DNA of 64,000 nucleotides, taken from the NCBI GenBank assembly GCA_937890525.1, contig CALADI010000012.1:124001-188000 (forward strand), read 5' to 3'. Shown here one piece after another: positions 51,109-59,390 of this stretch. A program made the position numbers and the translations under genes. The notes below the pieces were generated by a model. The model was given only the letters and a program-made list of their open reading frames with translations, did not search any database and was not told the origin of the DNA. Numbering within the stretch: the stretch's first letter is position 1; the number at the start of each line of letters is the position of its first letter. This stretch comes from an uncultured Clostridia bacterium. Its GTDB lineage: Bacteria > Bacillota > Clostridia > Oscillospirales > Oscillospiraceae.

Positions 51109-51732
51109 TCAGCGTGTGATCTGGTAGAGCAGGGCATTGCAGATGGCGGCGGCCACATTGCTGCCCCCCTTGCGTCCCCGGGCGACAATGTGGGGCACAG
51201 GATCCGTAAGGATCAGTTCCTTGCTTTCCACCACATTTACGAACCCCACCGGCACGCCGATGATCAGCGCCGGGGTCGCAGTCCCCGACTGGATCAGCTC
51301 GTGCAGGCAGATCAGGGCGGTGGGGGCATTGCCGATGGCAAAAATACAGGGCTTTTCCAGCTTGGCGGCCCGCTCCATGGAGACGATGGCACGGGTGATG
51401 CCCCGCTCCTTTGCTTCGGCGGCCACATCCGGGTCAGACATGAAGCAGTGCACCTGACCGCCCAGTTTTTCCAGAATGGTCTTGTTGATCCCGGCTTTTG
51501 CCATCTGGGTGTCGGTGACGATGTCGCAGCCGCCTTTCAGGGCTTGGATCCCCGCCGTTACGGCATGGGGGGAAAATACCAGATTGTCGGCATAGTCAAA
51601 ATCGGCTGAGGTGTGGATGACCCGCTTGATGACGGCTTCGTTCTCCGGGTCCAGCTTTCGATCCCCCAGAAGTTGGGTGATGATCTCAAAGCTGCGTTTT
51701 TCGATCTCCATGGGTTTGATTTGTTGGATCAT
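51109..51732 (-). CDS. cbiC: Cobalt-precorrin-8 methylmutase
   Basis: 207-residue CbiC/CobH that moves the C11 methyl to C12, giving cobyrinic acid. Motifs: IEKRSFEIITQLLGD, VIKRVIHTSADFDYADN with the catalytic His, VTDTQMAKAGI, AIGNAPTALICLHELI, and VGFVNVVESKE. ATG 51732 has AAGGAG 10 bases upstream and overlaps the end of cbiA by 47 bases; the ATG at 51711 (MEIEKRS) is a plausible alternative. Confidence 0.93.
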   Translation of the reverse strand: MIQQIKPMEIEKRSFEIITQLLGDRKLDPENEAVIKRVIHTSADFDYADNLVFSPHAVTAGIQALKGGCDIVTDTQMAKAGINKTILEKLGGQVHCFMSDPDVAAEAKERGITRAIVSMERAAKLEKPCIFAIGNAPTALICLHELIQSGTATPALIIGVPVGFVNVVESKELILTDPVPHIVARGRKGGSNVAAAICNALLYQITR

Positions 51733-53086
51733 GGCGCATTTTCTCCTTGATGCAGGCTTGATAGAAATTCTCCCCGAAGCGGGGGTTGGCGTAAAAATGA
51801 AAATGGGGGAATCCGGCATAGAGGGTCTGGGTAGCGTGGACGCAGTCCCAGCCTTTGCCGGAAGCTTTCTCGGCATGGAAACCGCTTCCGTTGTCCGAGC
51901 AGTCCCAATGGTGGAATTCGTGCCCCCGGATCTGCTCCCCCGCCCGGCACAGCAGATTGTCCTGCTTGGCGGTGAGGGTCACATAGCCGAACCGGGACAG
52001 CCTGCCGGTGTCGTGGCAGACCCCGTCCAGAAAGCCCACCATGGGAAAATCTCCCAGCGTGGAGTTCAGATAGAGAAATCCGCCGCATTCTGCGATGCAG
52101 GGCAACCCGTCCGACAGCGCCTGCCGGATGCAGCGGCGCATGGATGCATTTTCGCTCAGGGCTTGGGCGTACAGCTCCGGGTATCCGCCGCCTAGGTACA
52201 GCCCGTGGATGTCCGGCGGCAGACCGGGGTCCGATATGGGACTGAAGGGGACAAGCTGCGCCCCCATCCGCTCCAAGGCGTGCAGACTGTCGGCGTAGTA
52301 GAAGCAGAAGGCGGCATCCTGCGCCACGGCGATCCGCACGGATGTGGAAAACCGGGGCAGGCAGACCGGCTGGCAGGAAATGGGCGGCGCACAGCGGGCA
52401 AGACCGATCAGACCATCCAGATCGATGGAACGCTCTGCCTGAAGGGCTAATTTTTGCATCAACCCCCGCAGGTCCTGAATTTCTCCGGCGGTGACCAGCC
52501 CCAGATGGCGGCTTTTGATGGTGCATTCCGGCATGGGGGGCAGATAGCCAAGGGGCTTGACGGCACCGGCGAACTGGCTGCGGATCATGTCCGCAAGGGC
52601 GGGGTATGTCATAGGGGAGCATTGATTTAGGATCACGCCGCAGATGTGGTGATCCGGCTTCAGAGACAGGAAGCCTTGGATGATGGCAAGGAGGGAGTAA
52701 GACAGTCCCTTGGCGTTCACCACCAGCACCACGGGGGTATCCGTGGCAGCAGCCAGATGGTAGGAACTGGCTTGGGACGAGGTGATGCCCATGCCGTCGT
52801 AGTAGCCCATGACTCCCTCGATGATGCTGATGTCCCGGTCGGCGGCACGGTCCGCAAGGAGATCATTCGCCGTGTTCCGGTCAAAGAAGAACAGATCCAG
52901 ATTGGCGCTCTTTGCGCCGATGATCCGGCTGTGGAACATGGGATCGATGTAATCCGGGCCGCATTTGAAAGCCCCGACCTTCAGCCGGCGGTTGACCAAT
53001 GCCTGCAAAATGGCGCAGGTGACGGTGGTTTTTCCACACCCGCTGTTGGTGCCCGCCAGCAGGATCCGTGGGATAGCTGAGTGCAT
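51686..53086 (-). CDS. cbiA: Cobyrinate a,c-diamide synthase
   Basis: 466-residue glutamine amidotransferase (CbiA/CobB) making the a,c-diamide. The ATP site is ILLAGTNSGCGKTTVT, followed by KCGPDYIDPMFHS and IEGVMGYYDG. The glutaminase domain has GLYLGGGYPELYA, nucleophile Cys in CIAECGGFLYL, and GHEFHHWD. First gene of the ten-gene operon. GGAGG lies 7 bases before ATG 53086, right after the riboswitch terminator. Longer in-frame versions run into the riboswitch and are rejected. Confidence 0.95.
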   Translation of the reverse strand: MHSAIPRILLAGTNSGCGKTTVTCAILQALVNRRLKVGAFKCGPDYIDPMFHSRIIGAKSANLDLFFFDRNTANDLLADRAADRDISIIEGVMGYYDGMGITSSQASSYHLAAATDTPVVLVVNAKGLSYSLLAIIQGFLSLKPDHHICGVILNQCSPMTYPALADMIRSQFAGAVKPLGYLPPMPECTIKSRHLGLVTAGEIQDLRGLMQKLALQAERSIDLDGLIGLARCAPPISCQPVCLPRFSTSVRIAVAQDAAFCFYYADSLHALERMGAQLVPFSPISDPGLPPDIHGLYLGGGYPELYAQALSENASMRRCIRQALSDGLPCIAECGGFLYLNSTLGDFPMVGFLDGVCHDTGRLSRFGYVTLTAKQDNLLCRAGEQIRGHEFHHWDCSDNGSGFHAEKASGKGWDCVHATQTLYAGFPHFHFYANPRFGENFYQACIKEKMRHDPTNQTHGDRKTQL

Positions 53087-53099
53087 GATCTGACCTCCG

Positions 53100-53139
53100 T
53101 AAAAACAAAAAAGCTGCGACAGTCCAAGACTGTCGCAGC
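53100..53139 (-). terminator. Riboswitch-controlled terminator before cbiA
   Basis: Minus-strand stem GCTGCGACAGTC / GACTGTCGCAGC (3-base loop) followed by TTTTTTG and more T, ending 14 bases before the cbiA ATG; the expression platform of the upstream aptamer. Confidence 0.92.
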
Positions 53140-53200
53140 CGAATTTCCGCAACAAGTGCCCCCTTGATGGTTGATACGCCGAACAAAAGCGGGGCATTTC

Positions 53201-53360
53201 AAGCAGGTCTTCTGACTCGTGCGCCGGGAGATCCCCCGGCAACCGCTCTGCCTTCCCGGTTTCCCAGTGACCGACTTTCGTCAACGAGCGGTGCCAACGC
53301 ACATACAGCGGCGGTACCGTTCGGGATTTGCACCCGATTCTCTATTCTCTCCGACGCCCG
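53201..53360 (-). promoter_or_regulatory. Cobalamin riboswitch 1 (cbiA operon)
   Basis: Minus-strand aptamer with the conserved core GGTGC.AA..CCC..ACGGTACCGCC.CTGT and the B12 box AGTCAGAAGACCTGC at its 3' end (about 53205-53220). Binding of adenosylcobalamin should favour the terminator at 53100-53139. It is nearly identical to riboswitch 2 at 54366-54546. Confidence 0.93.
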
Positions 53361-53395
53361 AAACAGACGGCGGGGCACTTGAAATATGCGCTCTT

Positions 53396-53424
53396 ATTGT
53401 ATGCTCCCGCCGGGCAGTTGTCAA
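53396..53424 (-). promoter_or_regulatory. Promoter of riboswitch 1 and the cbiA operon
   Basis: Minus-strand TTGACA, 17 bases, TACAAT, start near 53389. Confidence 0.75.
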
Positions 53425-53455
53425 CCCCCGGTGCAGCGCAAAGCCGGAAAAGTGC

Positions 53456-53484
53456 TTTACAATCCGGGACATTGCTGTTACTAT
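53456..53484 (+). promoter_or_regulatory. Promoter of cbiK
   Basis: TTTACA, 17 bases, TACTAT, with a leader of about 37 bases and no aptamer. Divergent from the cbiA promoter 32 bases away. Confidence 0.55.
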
Positions 53485-53527
53485 GACGCCAGACACAAAA
53501 ACCACCCAGTCGTACAGGAGGAGCTTT

Positions 53528-54316
53528 ATGAAGCAAAAACAGGCGGTGCTGGCGGTATCCTTCGGAACCAGCCATCTGGACACCTTGGAAAAGAACATCT
53601 GTGCCGTGGAGCGGGTCATTGCCGATGCGCTGCCGGGGTATGATCTGCGCCGGGCCTTTACCAGCGGCGTGATCGTGAAAAAACTGAAGACCATGGGCAT
53701 GGAGATCGACACCGTGCCCGAAGCCATGGAATCCCTGATCCGTGACGGCTATGACCGGGTGGTGATCCAGCCTACCCATGTGATCAACGGCGAGGAATTT
53801 GACAAGCTGTGCCGGATGAGCGCACCCTATACCCAGCGGATCGCTGTATCCATAGGGCAGCCGCTGCTGACCTCGGTGCAGGATTACAGGGCGCTCTGCG
53901 GCGCGATGATGGAGTCCATCCCCGCACCGGCGGAGGACGAGGCGCTGCTCTTTATGGGGCATGGCTCTGCCCACTATGCCAATGCGGCCTATGCGCTGCT
54001 GGAGTATATGCTCCACGATCTGGGCTGGGAGCGGGCGCTGATCGCCACGGTGGAGGGCTACCCGGAGCTGCCTCAGGCCATTGCAAGGCTCAGACGGATG
54101 AGCGCAGTACGGCGGGTGCGGCTCCATCCGCTGATGGTGGTGGCAGGCGACCACGCCAAGAACGATATGGCGGGTCAGAGTTCGGATTCTTGGAAGAATG
54201 TGTTGGAAGGCGAAGGCTATCAGACGGAATGCGTCCTGCGGGGCATGGGAGAGTATCCGGCGGTACGGCAGTTGTTCGGCATCCACGCCCGGCAGGCATC
54301 GGAGCAAATCGGTTGA
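53528..54316 (+). CDS. cbiK: Sirohydrochlorin cobaltochelatase
   Basis: 262-residue CbiK, which inserts cobalt into sirohydrochlorin at the start of the anaerobic cobalamin route. Metal/catalytic residues are the His in LLFMGHGSAHYAN, the Glu in ATVEGYPELP and the His in MVVAGDHAKNDMAG. The N-terminus VLAVSFGTSHLDTLEKNI is typical. ATG 53528 follows CAGGAGGAG. Unlike the secreted-type CbiK of some sulfate reducers it has no signal peptide. It is the only cbi gene here without a riboswitch. It could also insert iron for siroheme. Confidence 0.94.
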   Translation: MKQKQAVLAVSFGTSHLDTLEKNICAVERVIADALPGYDLRRAFTSGVIVKKLKTMGMEIDTVPEAMESLIRDGYDRVVIQPTHVINGEEFDKLCRMSAPYTQRIAVSIGQPLLTSVQDYRALCGAMMESIPAPAEDEALLFMGHGSAHYANAAYALLEYMLHDLGWERALIATVEGYPELPQAIARLRRMSAVRRVRLHPLMVVAGDHAKNDMAGQSSDSWKNVLEGEGYQTECVLRGMGEYPAVRQLFGIHARQASEQIG

Positions 54317-54341
54317 CAAAGATTTCTCCGCCGAGTATAAT
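54313..54341 (+). promoter_or_regulatory. Consensus promoter of riboswitch 2 and the cbiL-hem operon
   Basis: TTGACA, 17 bases, TATAAT: both boxes perfect. The -35 box is formed by the last codons and stop codon of cbiK. Confidence 0.85.
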
Positions 54342-54365
54342 CAAAATCAATCCAATACCCATTTA

Positions 54366-54546
54366 AGTGCCGCTGATATCGGTTGGAGTCAGCGGAGAAT
54401 AGAGAACCGGGTGCAATTCCCGGACGGTACCGCCACTGTATGTGCGTTGGCATCGCTCGTTGACGAAAGTCGGTCACTGGGAAACCGGGAAGGCAGAGCG
54501 GCTGCCGGGGGGGCTCCCCCCAGCGCACGAGTCAGGAGACCTGCTT
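54366..54546 (+). promoter_or_regulatory. Cobalamin riboswitch 2 (cbiL-hemL operon)
   Basis: Aptamer with core GGTGCAATTCCCGGACGGTA followed by CCGCCACTGT, and the B12 box AGTCAGGAGACCTGCTT ending at 54546. A CCGCTGA/TCAGCGG hairpin (54370-54395) lies at its 5' side. Followed by the terminator at 54600-54635. Confidence 0.94.
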
Positions 54547-54599
54547 AACGATGGGATCGCCCCGCAGGGGGCAGGCGGAAAATGGGTACGCGGGAACAC

Positions 54600-54635
54600 G
54601 GCCGCGGCAGCCAGATGGGCTGCCGCGGCCTTTTT
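54600..54635 (+). terminator. Riboswitch-controlled terminator before cbiL
   Basis: 13-bp stem GGCCGCGGCAGCC / GGCTGCCGCGGCC followed by TTTTT, 30 bases before the cbiL ATG. Confidence 0.92.
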
Positions 54636-54665
54636 GAAAAATCCACACGATGGGAGAACATACCG

Positions 54666-55355
54666 ATGACAATAGGAAAACTCTATGGAATTGGCGTTGG
54701 ACCGGGAGATCCGGAACTGGTGACGATGAAGGCGGTGCGGCTGCTTGCTCAGGCAGATATTGTGGCGGTGCCGGATAAGGGAACGGGAGAGAAAACGGCG
54801 CTGGGCATCGTGCAGGCATATGTGGAGGGGAAGGAACTGCTGCTGTGCCCTACTCCCATGACCCGGGATCAGGCGGTGCTGGACGAATGCCACGACCGCA
54901 TCGCCCGGCAGCTTTGCAGTCTGCTGGATCAGGGCAAGACGGTGTGCTTCATCACCTTGGGGGATCCGTCCATCTACTCCACCTATATCTATGTGCATAA
55001 GCGGGTGCAGGCGGCCGGATACCCTGCGGAGCTGATCCCGGGCGTGCCATCTTTCTGTGCGGTGGCAGCCCGGCTGGGGATCTCCCTGTGCGAGCAGGAT
55101 CAGCGGCTTTTGATCCTGCCGGCAGGGGGGGAAGACCCCATCGGGGAGCAGTTTCCTGCCAATAAGGTCTACATGAAGGCGGGCAGCGGCATCATGGAAC
55201 TGCAGCAGCGGCTTGCGGCGCAGGGGAAGCTGGATCGAGCATCGGCGGTGGAAAACTGCACCATGGCAGATGAGCGGGTGTGGTCCCGGTTCGGGGATAT
55301 GCAGACCCCCAGCGGATACTTTTCCGTGGTGGTGGTCAAGGAGGATCAAGCATGA
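54666..55355 (+). CDS. cbiL: Cobalt-factor II C20-methyltransferase
   Basis: 229-residue SAM-dependent methylase of the CbiL/CobI type. Motifs: LYGIGVGPGDPELVTMKAV, AVPDKGTGEKTALGIV, FITLGDPSIYSTYIYVH, and IPGVPSFCAVAARLG. It provides the C20 methyl that is lost later with ring contraction. GGGAGAA precedes ATG 54666. First gene of the second operon; its stop overlaps the hemA start. Confidence 0.94.
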   Translation: MTIGKLYGIGVGPGDPELVTMKAVRLLAQADIVAVPDKGTGEKTALGIVQAYVEGKELLLCPTPMTRDQAVLDECHDRIARQLCSLLDQGKTVCFITLGDPSIYSTYIYVHKRVQAAGYPAELIPGVPSFCAVAARLGISLCEQDQRLLILPAGGEDPIGEQFPANKVYMKAGSGIMELQQRLAAQGKLDRASAVENCTMADERVWSRFGDMQTPSGYFSVVVVKEDQA

Positions 55356-56548
55356 AACTGGTGATGTCGGGGCTGGAGCATGATTCGGCGCCCATCGAAC
55401 TGCGGGAGCGGCTGTCCTTTACCAAGGCGCAAACCATTGATATCAGCCGAAAAATCTGCGCCGGCGGGAATGTGTCCGGCTGTGTGCTGATCTCCACCTG
55501 CAACCGCACCGAGCTGTATGTGTCCTGCACCGGGGAGGTAGATCCTGCCGAAGTGCTGTGCCGTGCCGCCGGTGCAGAGGATACGGCATACCGCCGTGCA
55601 TTCGTGACCCGCAGGGAAGAACTGGCGGCGGATCACCTGATGCGTGTGGCGGCGGGGCTGCGCTCCCGGATCTGGGGGGAGGATCAGATCATCTCTCAGG
55701 TGAAGAACGCCATTGCCCTTGCAAGAGAAGCGGGGACGGCCGACTCCATGCTGGAGACGCTGTTCCGCTCTGCCGTTGCCGCAGGCAAAGAGATCCGCTC
55801 CAAGGTGCGCCTGACGGCGCTGCCCACCTCGGCGGCCTCTATGGCGGTGGCGCGGGTGGAAGAAACGCTGGGGACGCTGGAAGGCAAGCGGGGCTTGGTC
55901 ATCGGCAACGGCGAAATGGGCAGGCTTGCGGCGTCTCTGCTGGAGCAGGCGGGGTGCCAAGTGAATGTGACGCTGCGTACCTATCGCCACGGGGAGACGG
56001 TGGTTCCCCCCGGCTGCGGCGTGGTGGCGTATGAAGACCGGTTTGCCCACATGGATGGGATCGATCTTGTGATCTCTGCCACCACCAGCCCCCATTACAC
56101 GGTAGCCAAGGAGCAGTTTGACCAGCTATGTATCCCGCCCCGGGTTTTGGTGGATTTGGCGATCCCTAGAGACATCCAGCCGGAAATCGGAGAGATCCCC
56201 GGGGTGGAACTCTATAATGTGGACGATTTGGGGAACTTTACCCAGAAGCGTGCGGTGCCGCCGGAGGTGGAGCAGATCATCGACGGACGCATGGAGCAGT
56301 TCTACCGCTGGGTGCATTATAAGGACTGCCTTGGCTCTAAGGAGAGCCTGAAGCAGGCACTCATGGAGCGGATCCTTGCCTGCGGCGGGGACGAAAGTGC
56401 CAGCCGTGAGGATATCGCAGCCATGGCGGTGGACAAAACGGTGGAGCTGCTGCTTGGGGGGCTGTCGGACTGCATCACCCCGGAGCGGCTGAACCGCTGC
56501 GAGCAGAAGATCCGTTCCCATACGGTGGCTCGCCACAGCGGAACTTGA
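55352..56548 (+). CDS. hemA: Glutamyl-tRNA reductase
   Basis: 398-residue first enzyme of the C5 pathway to 5-aminolevulinate. The catalytic Cys is in LISTCNRTELY near residue 49; the substrate-site EDQIISQVKNA follows. The NADPH domain has GLVIGNGEMGRLAA; SATTSPHYTV and LVDLAIPRDIQPEIG are also conserved. A C-terminal dimerisation helix region ends the protein. ATGA overlap with cbiL. Being under a B12 riboswitch ties precursor supply to corrinoid need. Confidence 0.95.
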   Translation: MKLVMSGLEHDSAPIELRERLSFTKAQTIDISRKICAGGNVSGCVLISTCNRTELYVSCTGEVDPAEVLCRAAGAEDTAYRRAFVTRREELAADHLMRVAAGLRSRIWGEDQIISQVKNAIALAREAGTADSMLETLFRSAVAAGKEIRSKVRLTALPTSAASMAVARVEETLGTLEGKRGLVIGNGEMGRLAASLLEQAGCQVNVTLRTYRHGETVVPPGCGVVAYEDRFAHMDGIDLVISATTSPHYTVAKEQFDQLCIPPRVLVDLAIPRDIQPEIGEIPGVELYNVDDLGNFTQKRAVPPEVEQIIDGRMEQFYRWVHYKDCLGSKESLKQALMERILACGGDESASREDIAAMAVDKTVELLLGGLSDCITPERLNRCEQKIRSHTVARHSGT

Positions 56549-56564
56549 GGAAGGAGCAAAGCCC

Positions 56565-57014
56565 ATGGAGCGTGGGGAATTTCGGTTTCCTTTGTTTATA
56601 GACTTGAACGAAAAACGGGCTGTGGTGATCGGCGGCGGGAAAATCGCCTGCCGGCGGGCGGAGGTCCTGTGCAGATTCGGCGCAGAAGTGACCATCATCG
56701 CACCGGAGTGCCCGGATGTGCCAAAGGGCGTGGCGTATCTCTGCCGTGCCTACCAAAAGGGTGACCTGAAAGGCGCATTTCTGGCGGTGGCTGCCACGGA
56801 TGACCGGCAGGTGAACCGGCAGGTGGGGCAGGAAGCGTCGCGGCTGGGGATCCCGGTCAGCGTTGCGGATCGGAAGGAGGAGAGCAGCTTCTTCTTCCCT
56901 GCCATCTGTCAGGGGGGCGGTCTGGTCTGCGGGCTGGTGTCCCACGGGACGGATCACCGCAAGACCGCCGTGGCTGCGGAAAAAATAAGAGGTATACTGG
57001 GGGAAATGGAATGA
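56565..57014 (+). CDS. Precorrin-2 dehydrogenase (SirC/Met8-like), short form
   Basis: 149-residue NAD-dependent dehydrogenase turning precorrin-2 to sirohydrochlorin, the CbiK substrate. NAD-binding AVVIGGGKIACRRAEVL near residue 19, LAVAATDDRQVN, and VADRKEESSFFFPA, whose Asp matches the catalytic Asp of CysG/Met8. The C-terminal dimerisation/substrate domain of about 60 residues seen in full Met8 is missing, so it is likely dehydrogenase only. Its stop overlaps the hemC start (ATGA). Confidence 0.9.
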   Translation: MERGEFRFPLFIDLNEKRAVVIGGGKIACRRAEVLCRFGAEVTIIAPECPDVPKGVAYLCRAYQKGDLKGAFLAVAATDDRQVNRQVGQEASRLGIPVSVADRKEESSFFFPAICQGGGLVCGLVSHGTDHRKTAVAAEKIRGILGEME

Positions 57015-57889
57015 AAACGATTCGTATCGGCAGCCGGGAGAGCAAGCTGGCGGTGATCCAGTCGCAAATGGTGATCGACGCCATCCATGCCTATGACCCG
57101 GAAATTCCTGTGGAATTGGTAACCATGAAAACCACGGGGGATAAGATCCTTGACCGCACCTTGGCGCAGATCGGCGGGAAGGGGCTGTTCGTAAAGGAAT
57201 TGGATGCCGCCCTTCTGGACGGGCGGGTGGATCTCACGGTCCACAGCAGCAAGGATCTGCCCATGCAGACCCACCCAGAGCTTCCGCTGGCGGCGTTCTC
57301 CCGGCGGGCAGACCCCAGGGATGTGCTGGTGCTGCCTAAAGGCGTGCAGGAACTGGATCTTTCCAAGCCCATCGGCTGCTCGTCCCTGCGACGGCAGATC
57401 CAGCTTCGCCGCCTGTTCCCTCAGGCGCAGCTTGCACCCATCCGGGGAAATGTGCTGACCAGACTGGAAAAACTGGATGCCGGAGAATACGGCGCGTTGG
57501 TACTGGCGGGGGCGGGACTGTCCCGGCTGGGGCTGGAGTGCCGCATCAGCCGCTATTTCAGCGTGGATGAGATCTTGCCTGCGGCAGGGCAGGCGATCCT
57601 TGCGGTGCAGATCAGAAAAGGGCAGGATGTTTCCTTCCTGCGGGACTTTGACAATGCCGACAGCCGGGACTGCCTGATGGCAGAGCGGGCATTCGTGGCG
57701 GAACTGGACGGAGGCTGCTCGTCCCCGGTGGCGGCGTTTGCGACGGTGACAGGCGAAAAAATCACCCTGCGGGGGATGTATGTGACCAAGAACGGAGATC
57801 CGGTCTTTGATGCGGTATCCGGCGGCAGAAACAGAGGACAGGAACTGGGCAGGAGCCTTGCCCGGAAGATGCGGAGGGATGATGTATGA
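57011..57889 (+). CDS. hemC: Hydroxymethylbilane synthase (porphobilinogen deaminase)
   Basis: 292-residue HemC. Motifs: IRIGSRESKLAVIQSQMV, the dipyrromethane-contacting VHSSKDLPMQ, catalytic Asp in KTTGDKI..., RRQIQLRRLFP, and the cofactor-binding Cys in AELDGGCSSPVAAF near 242. Builds the linear tetrapyrrole used by the HemD domain encoded next. Coupled on both sides by ATGA overlaps. Confidence 0.96.
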   Translation: MKTIRIGSRESKLAVIQSQMVIDAIHAYDPEIPVELVTMKTTGDKILDRTLAQIGGKGLFVKELDAALLDGRVDLTVHSSKDLPMQTHPELPLAAFSRRADPRDVLVLPKGVQELDLSKPIGCSSLRRQIQLRRLFPQAQLAPIRGNVLTRLEKLDAGEYGALVLAGAGLSRLGLECRISRYFSVDEILPAAGQAILAVQIRKGQDVSFLRDFDNADSRDCLMAERAFVAELDGGCSSPVAAFATVTGEKITLRGMYVTKNGDPVFDAVSGGRNRGQELGRSLARKMRRDDV

Positions 57890-59376
57890 AAACGGGACAG
57901 GTCATTTTGGTAGGTGCAGGCCCGGGAGATCCGGGGCTGCTGACCATCAAGGGACGCCATGCCATCGAGACGGCAGAGGTGGTGGTATATGACCGGCTGG
58001 TGAGCCGGGAGATCTTGGATCTGATCCCGGAGCAGGCAGAGCGGATCAATGTGGGTAAAGAAGCTGCCCACCATATGGTCCCGCAGGAGCAGATCAACCG
58101 GATCCTGCTGGAAAAAGCGCTCTCGGGAAAGCGTGTGGTGCGGCTGAAAGGCGGCGACCCCTTCCTGTTCGGCAGAGGGGGCGAGGAACTGGAACTGCTG
58201 GCACAGCACGGCGTACCCTTTCAGGAGATCCCCGGGATCACCTCTGCCATTGCGGCGCCTGCCTATGGGGGCATCCCGGTGACCCACCGGGATTTCTGTT
58301 CCTCGGTGCATATCATCACCGGACACCGGCGGGCGGGGCAGGAACTGGAGATCCCCTTTGAAGCGCTGGTCAACACCGGGGGAACGCTGGTGTTCCTCAT
58401 GGGGGTGGGCGCATTGGAGCAGATCTGCACCGGGCTGATCCGGGCGGGAATGGCGCCGGATATGCCGGCGGCGGTGGTGGAGCGGGGGACGACCCCTGCC
58501 CAGCGCACCATGGTTTCGACCATATCGGATCTGCCACGGCAGGCAAGAGAACGGCTGGTGAGCAGCCCTGCGGTGATCGTGGTGGGGAAGGTCTGTGCCC
58601 TGTCGGAAGCGTTCAATTGGTTCGACCGACTGCCTCTGAAGGGTAGACCCGTCATCGTCACCAGACCCAAAGACCGGGCAGGGACGCTGTGCCGCAGATT
58701 GCGGGAACTGGGGGCAGATGTGACGGAATTCCCCTGCATCGAAACCGCTGCGGCGGAGAATTCCACACAGATGGAACAAGCTGTGGAAAAAATCGACGAA
58801 TATGAATGGCTGGTCTTTACCAGTCCGGCGGGGGTTACGACCTTGATGCAGATGCTCCGCCGCACCGGGCGGGATGTCCGGGCGCTGGGCAGGATCCGCA
58901 TTGCTGCCATCGGCCCGGGAACGGATCGGGAACTGGGAAAATATGGTCTGCGGGCAGACCTGATCCCATCGGTGTACGACGGTGTCCACTTGGGGCAGGC
59001 TTTGTGCCGGGAAGAACCTGCGGGCAGAGTGCTGATCCTGCGGGCGCAGATGGGTACGGATGCATTGACACAGGAGTTGCGGCGGTGTAAAATTCCCTAT
59101 GACGATGTCCGCTGCTACGAAACCAGATACCCCGCTGCGGGATCTGCACAGATCAGCAAATTGCTGCAAAGTGAGCCTGCGCCTTTGGTGACTTTCACCA
59201 GCGCATCCACCGTGACCGGGTTTGTAAAAGCCCTTGGTGAGGGGGATTATTCCGGGGTGACGGCGGTCTGTATCGGAAAACAGACCGAGCAGGAGGCGAA
59301 GAAATACGCCATGCACACCGTGACAGCGGCAGAAGCCACCATCGATGCGTTGATCCAGAGGATCATGGAATGTTAA
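57886..59376 (+). CDS. CobA-HemD fusion: uroporphyrinogen-III methyltransferase and synthase
   Basis: 496 residues. About 1-245 is the SUMT (CobA) methylase: VILVGAGPGDPGLLTIKG, VVYDRLVS, RLKGGDPFLFGRGGEE, IPGITSAIAAPAYGGIPVTH. About 250-496 is uroporphyrinogen-III synthase (HemD): GRPVIVTRPKDRAG, WLVFTSPAGVTTLM, AIGPGTDREL, VTFTSASTVTGF. The fusion channels hydroxymethylbilane to precorrin-2 and is known in clostridia. Start overlaps hemC. Confidence 0.95.
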   Translation: MKTGQVILVGAGPGDPGLLTIKGRHAIETAEVVVYDRLVSREILDLIPEQAERINVGKEAAHHMVPQEQINRILLEKALSGKRVVRLKGGDPFLFGRGGEELELLAQHGVPFQEIPGITSAIAAPAYGGIPVTHRDFCSSVHIITGHRRAGQELEIPFEALVNTGGTLVFLMGVGALEQICTGLIRAGMAPDMPAAVVERGTTPAQRTMVSTISDLPRQARERLVSSPAVIVVGKVCALSEAFNWFDRLPLKGRPVIVTRPKDRAGTLCRRLRELGADVTEFPCIETAAAENSTQMEQAVEKIDEYEWLVFTSPAGVTTLMQMLRRTGRDVRALGRIRIAAIGPGTDRELGKYGLRADLIPSVYDGVHLGQALCREEPAGRVLILRAQMGTDALTQELRRCKIPYDDVRCYETRYPAAGSAQISKLLQSEPAPLVTFTSASTVTGFVKALGEGDYSGVTAVCIGKQTEQEAKKYAMHTVTAAEATIDALIQRIMEC

Positions 59377-59390
59377 GGGAGGAATGTGCA

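Noticed and set aside
53087..53302. Extended N-terminus of cbiA containing MRWHRSLTKVGHWETGK
   Set aside because: This is translated riboswitch sequence; the same peptide appears at riboswitch 2. The true cbiA start is 53086.
53219..53527. Extended N-terminus of cbiK
   Set aside because: It crosses the antisense of riboswitch 1 and the cbiK promoter; CbiK homology starts at 53528.
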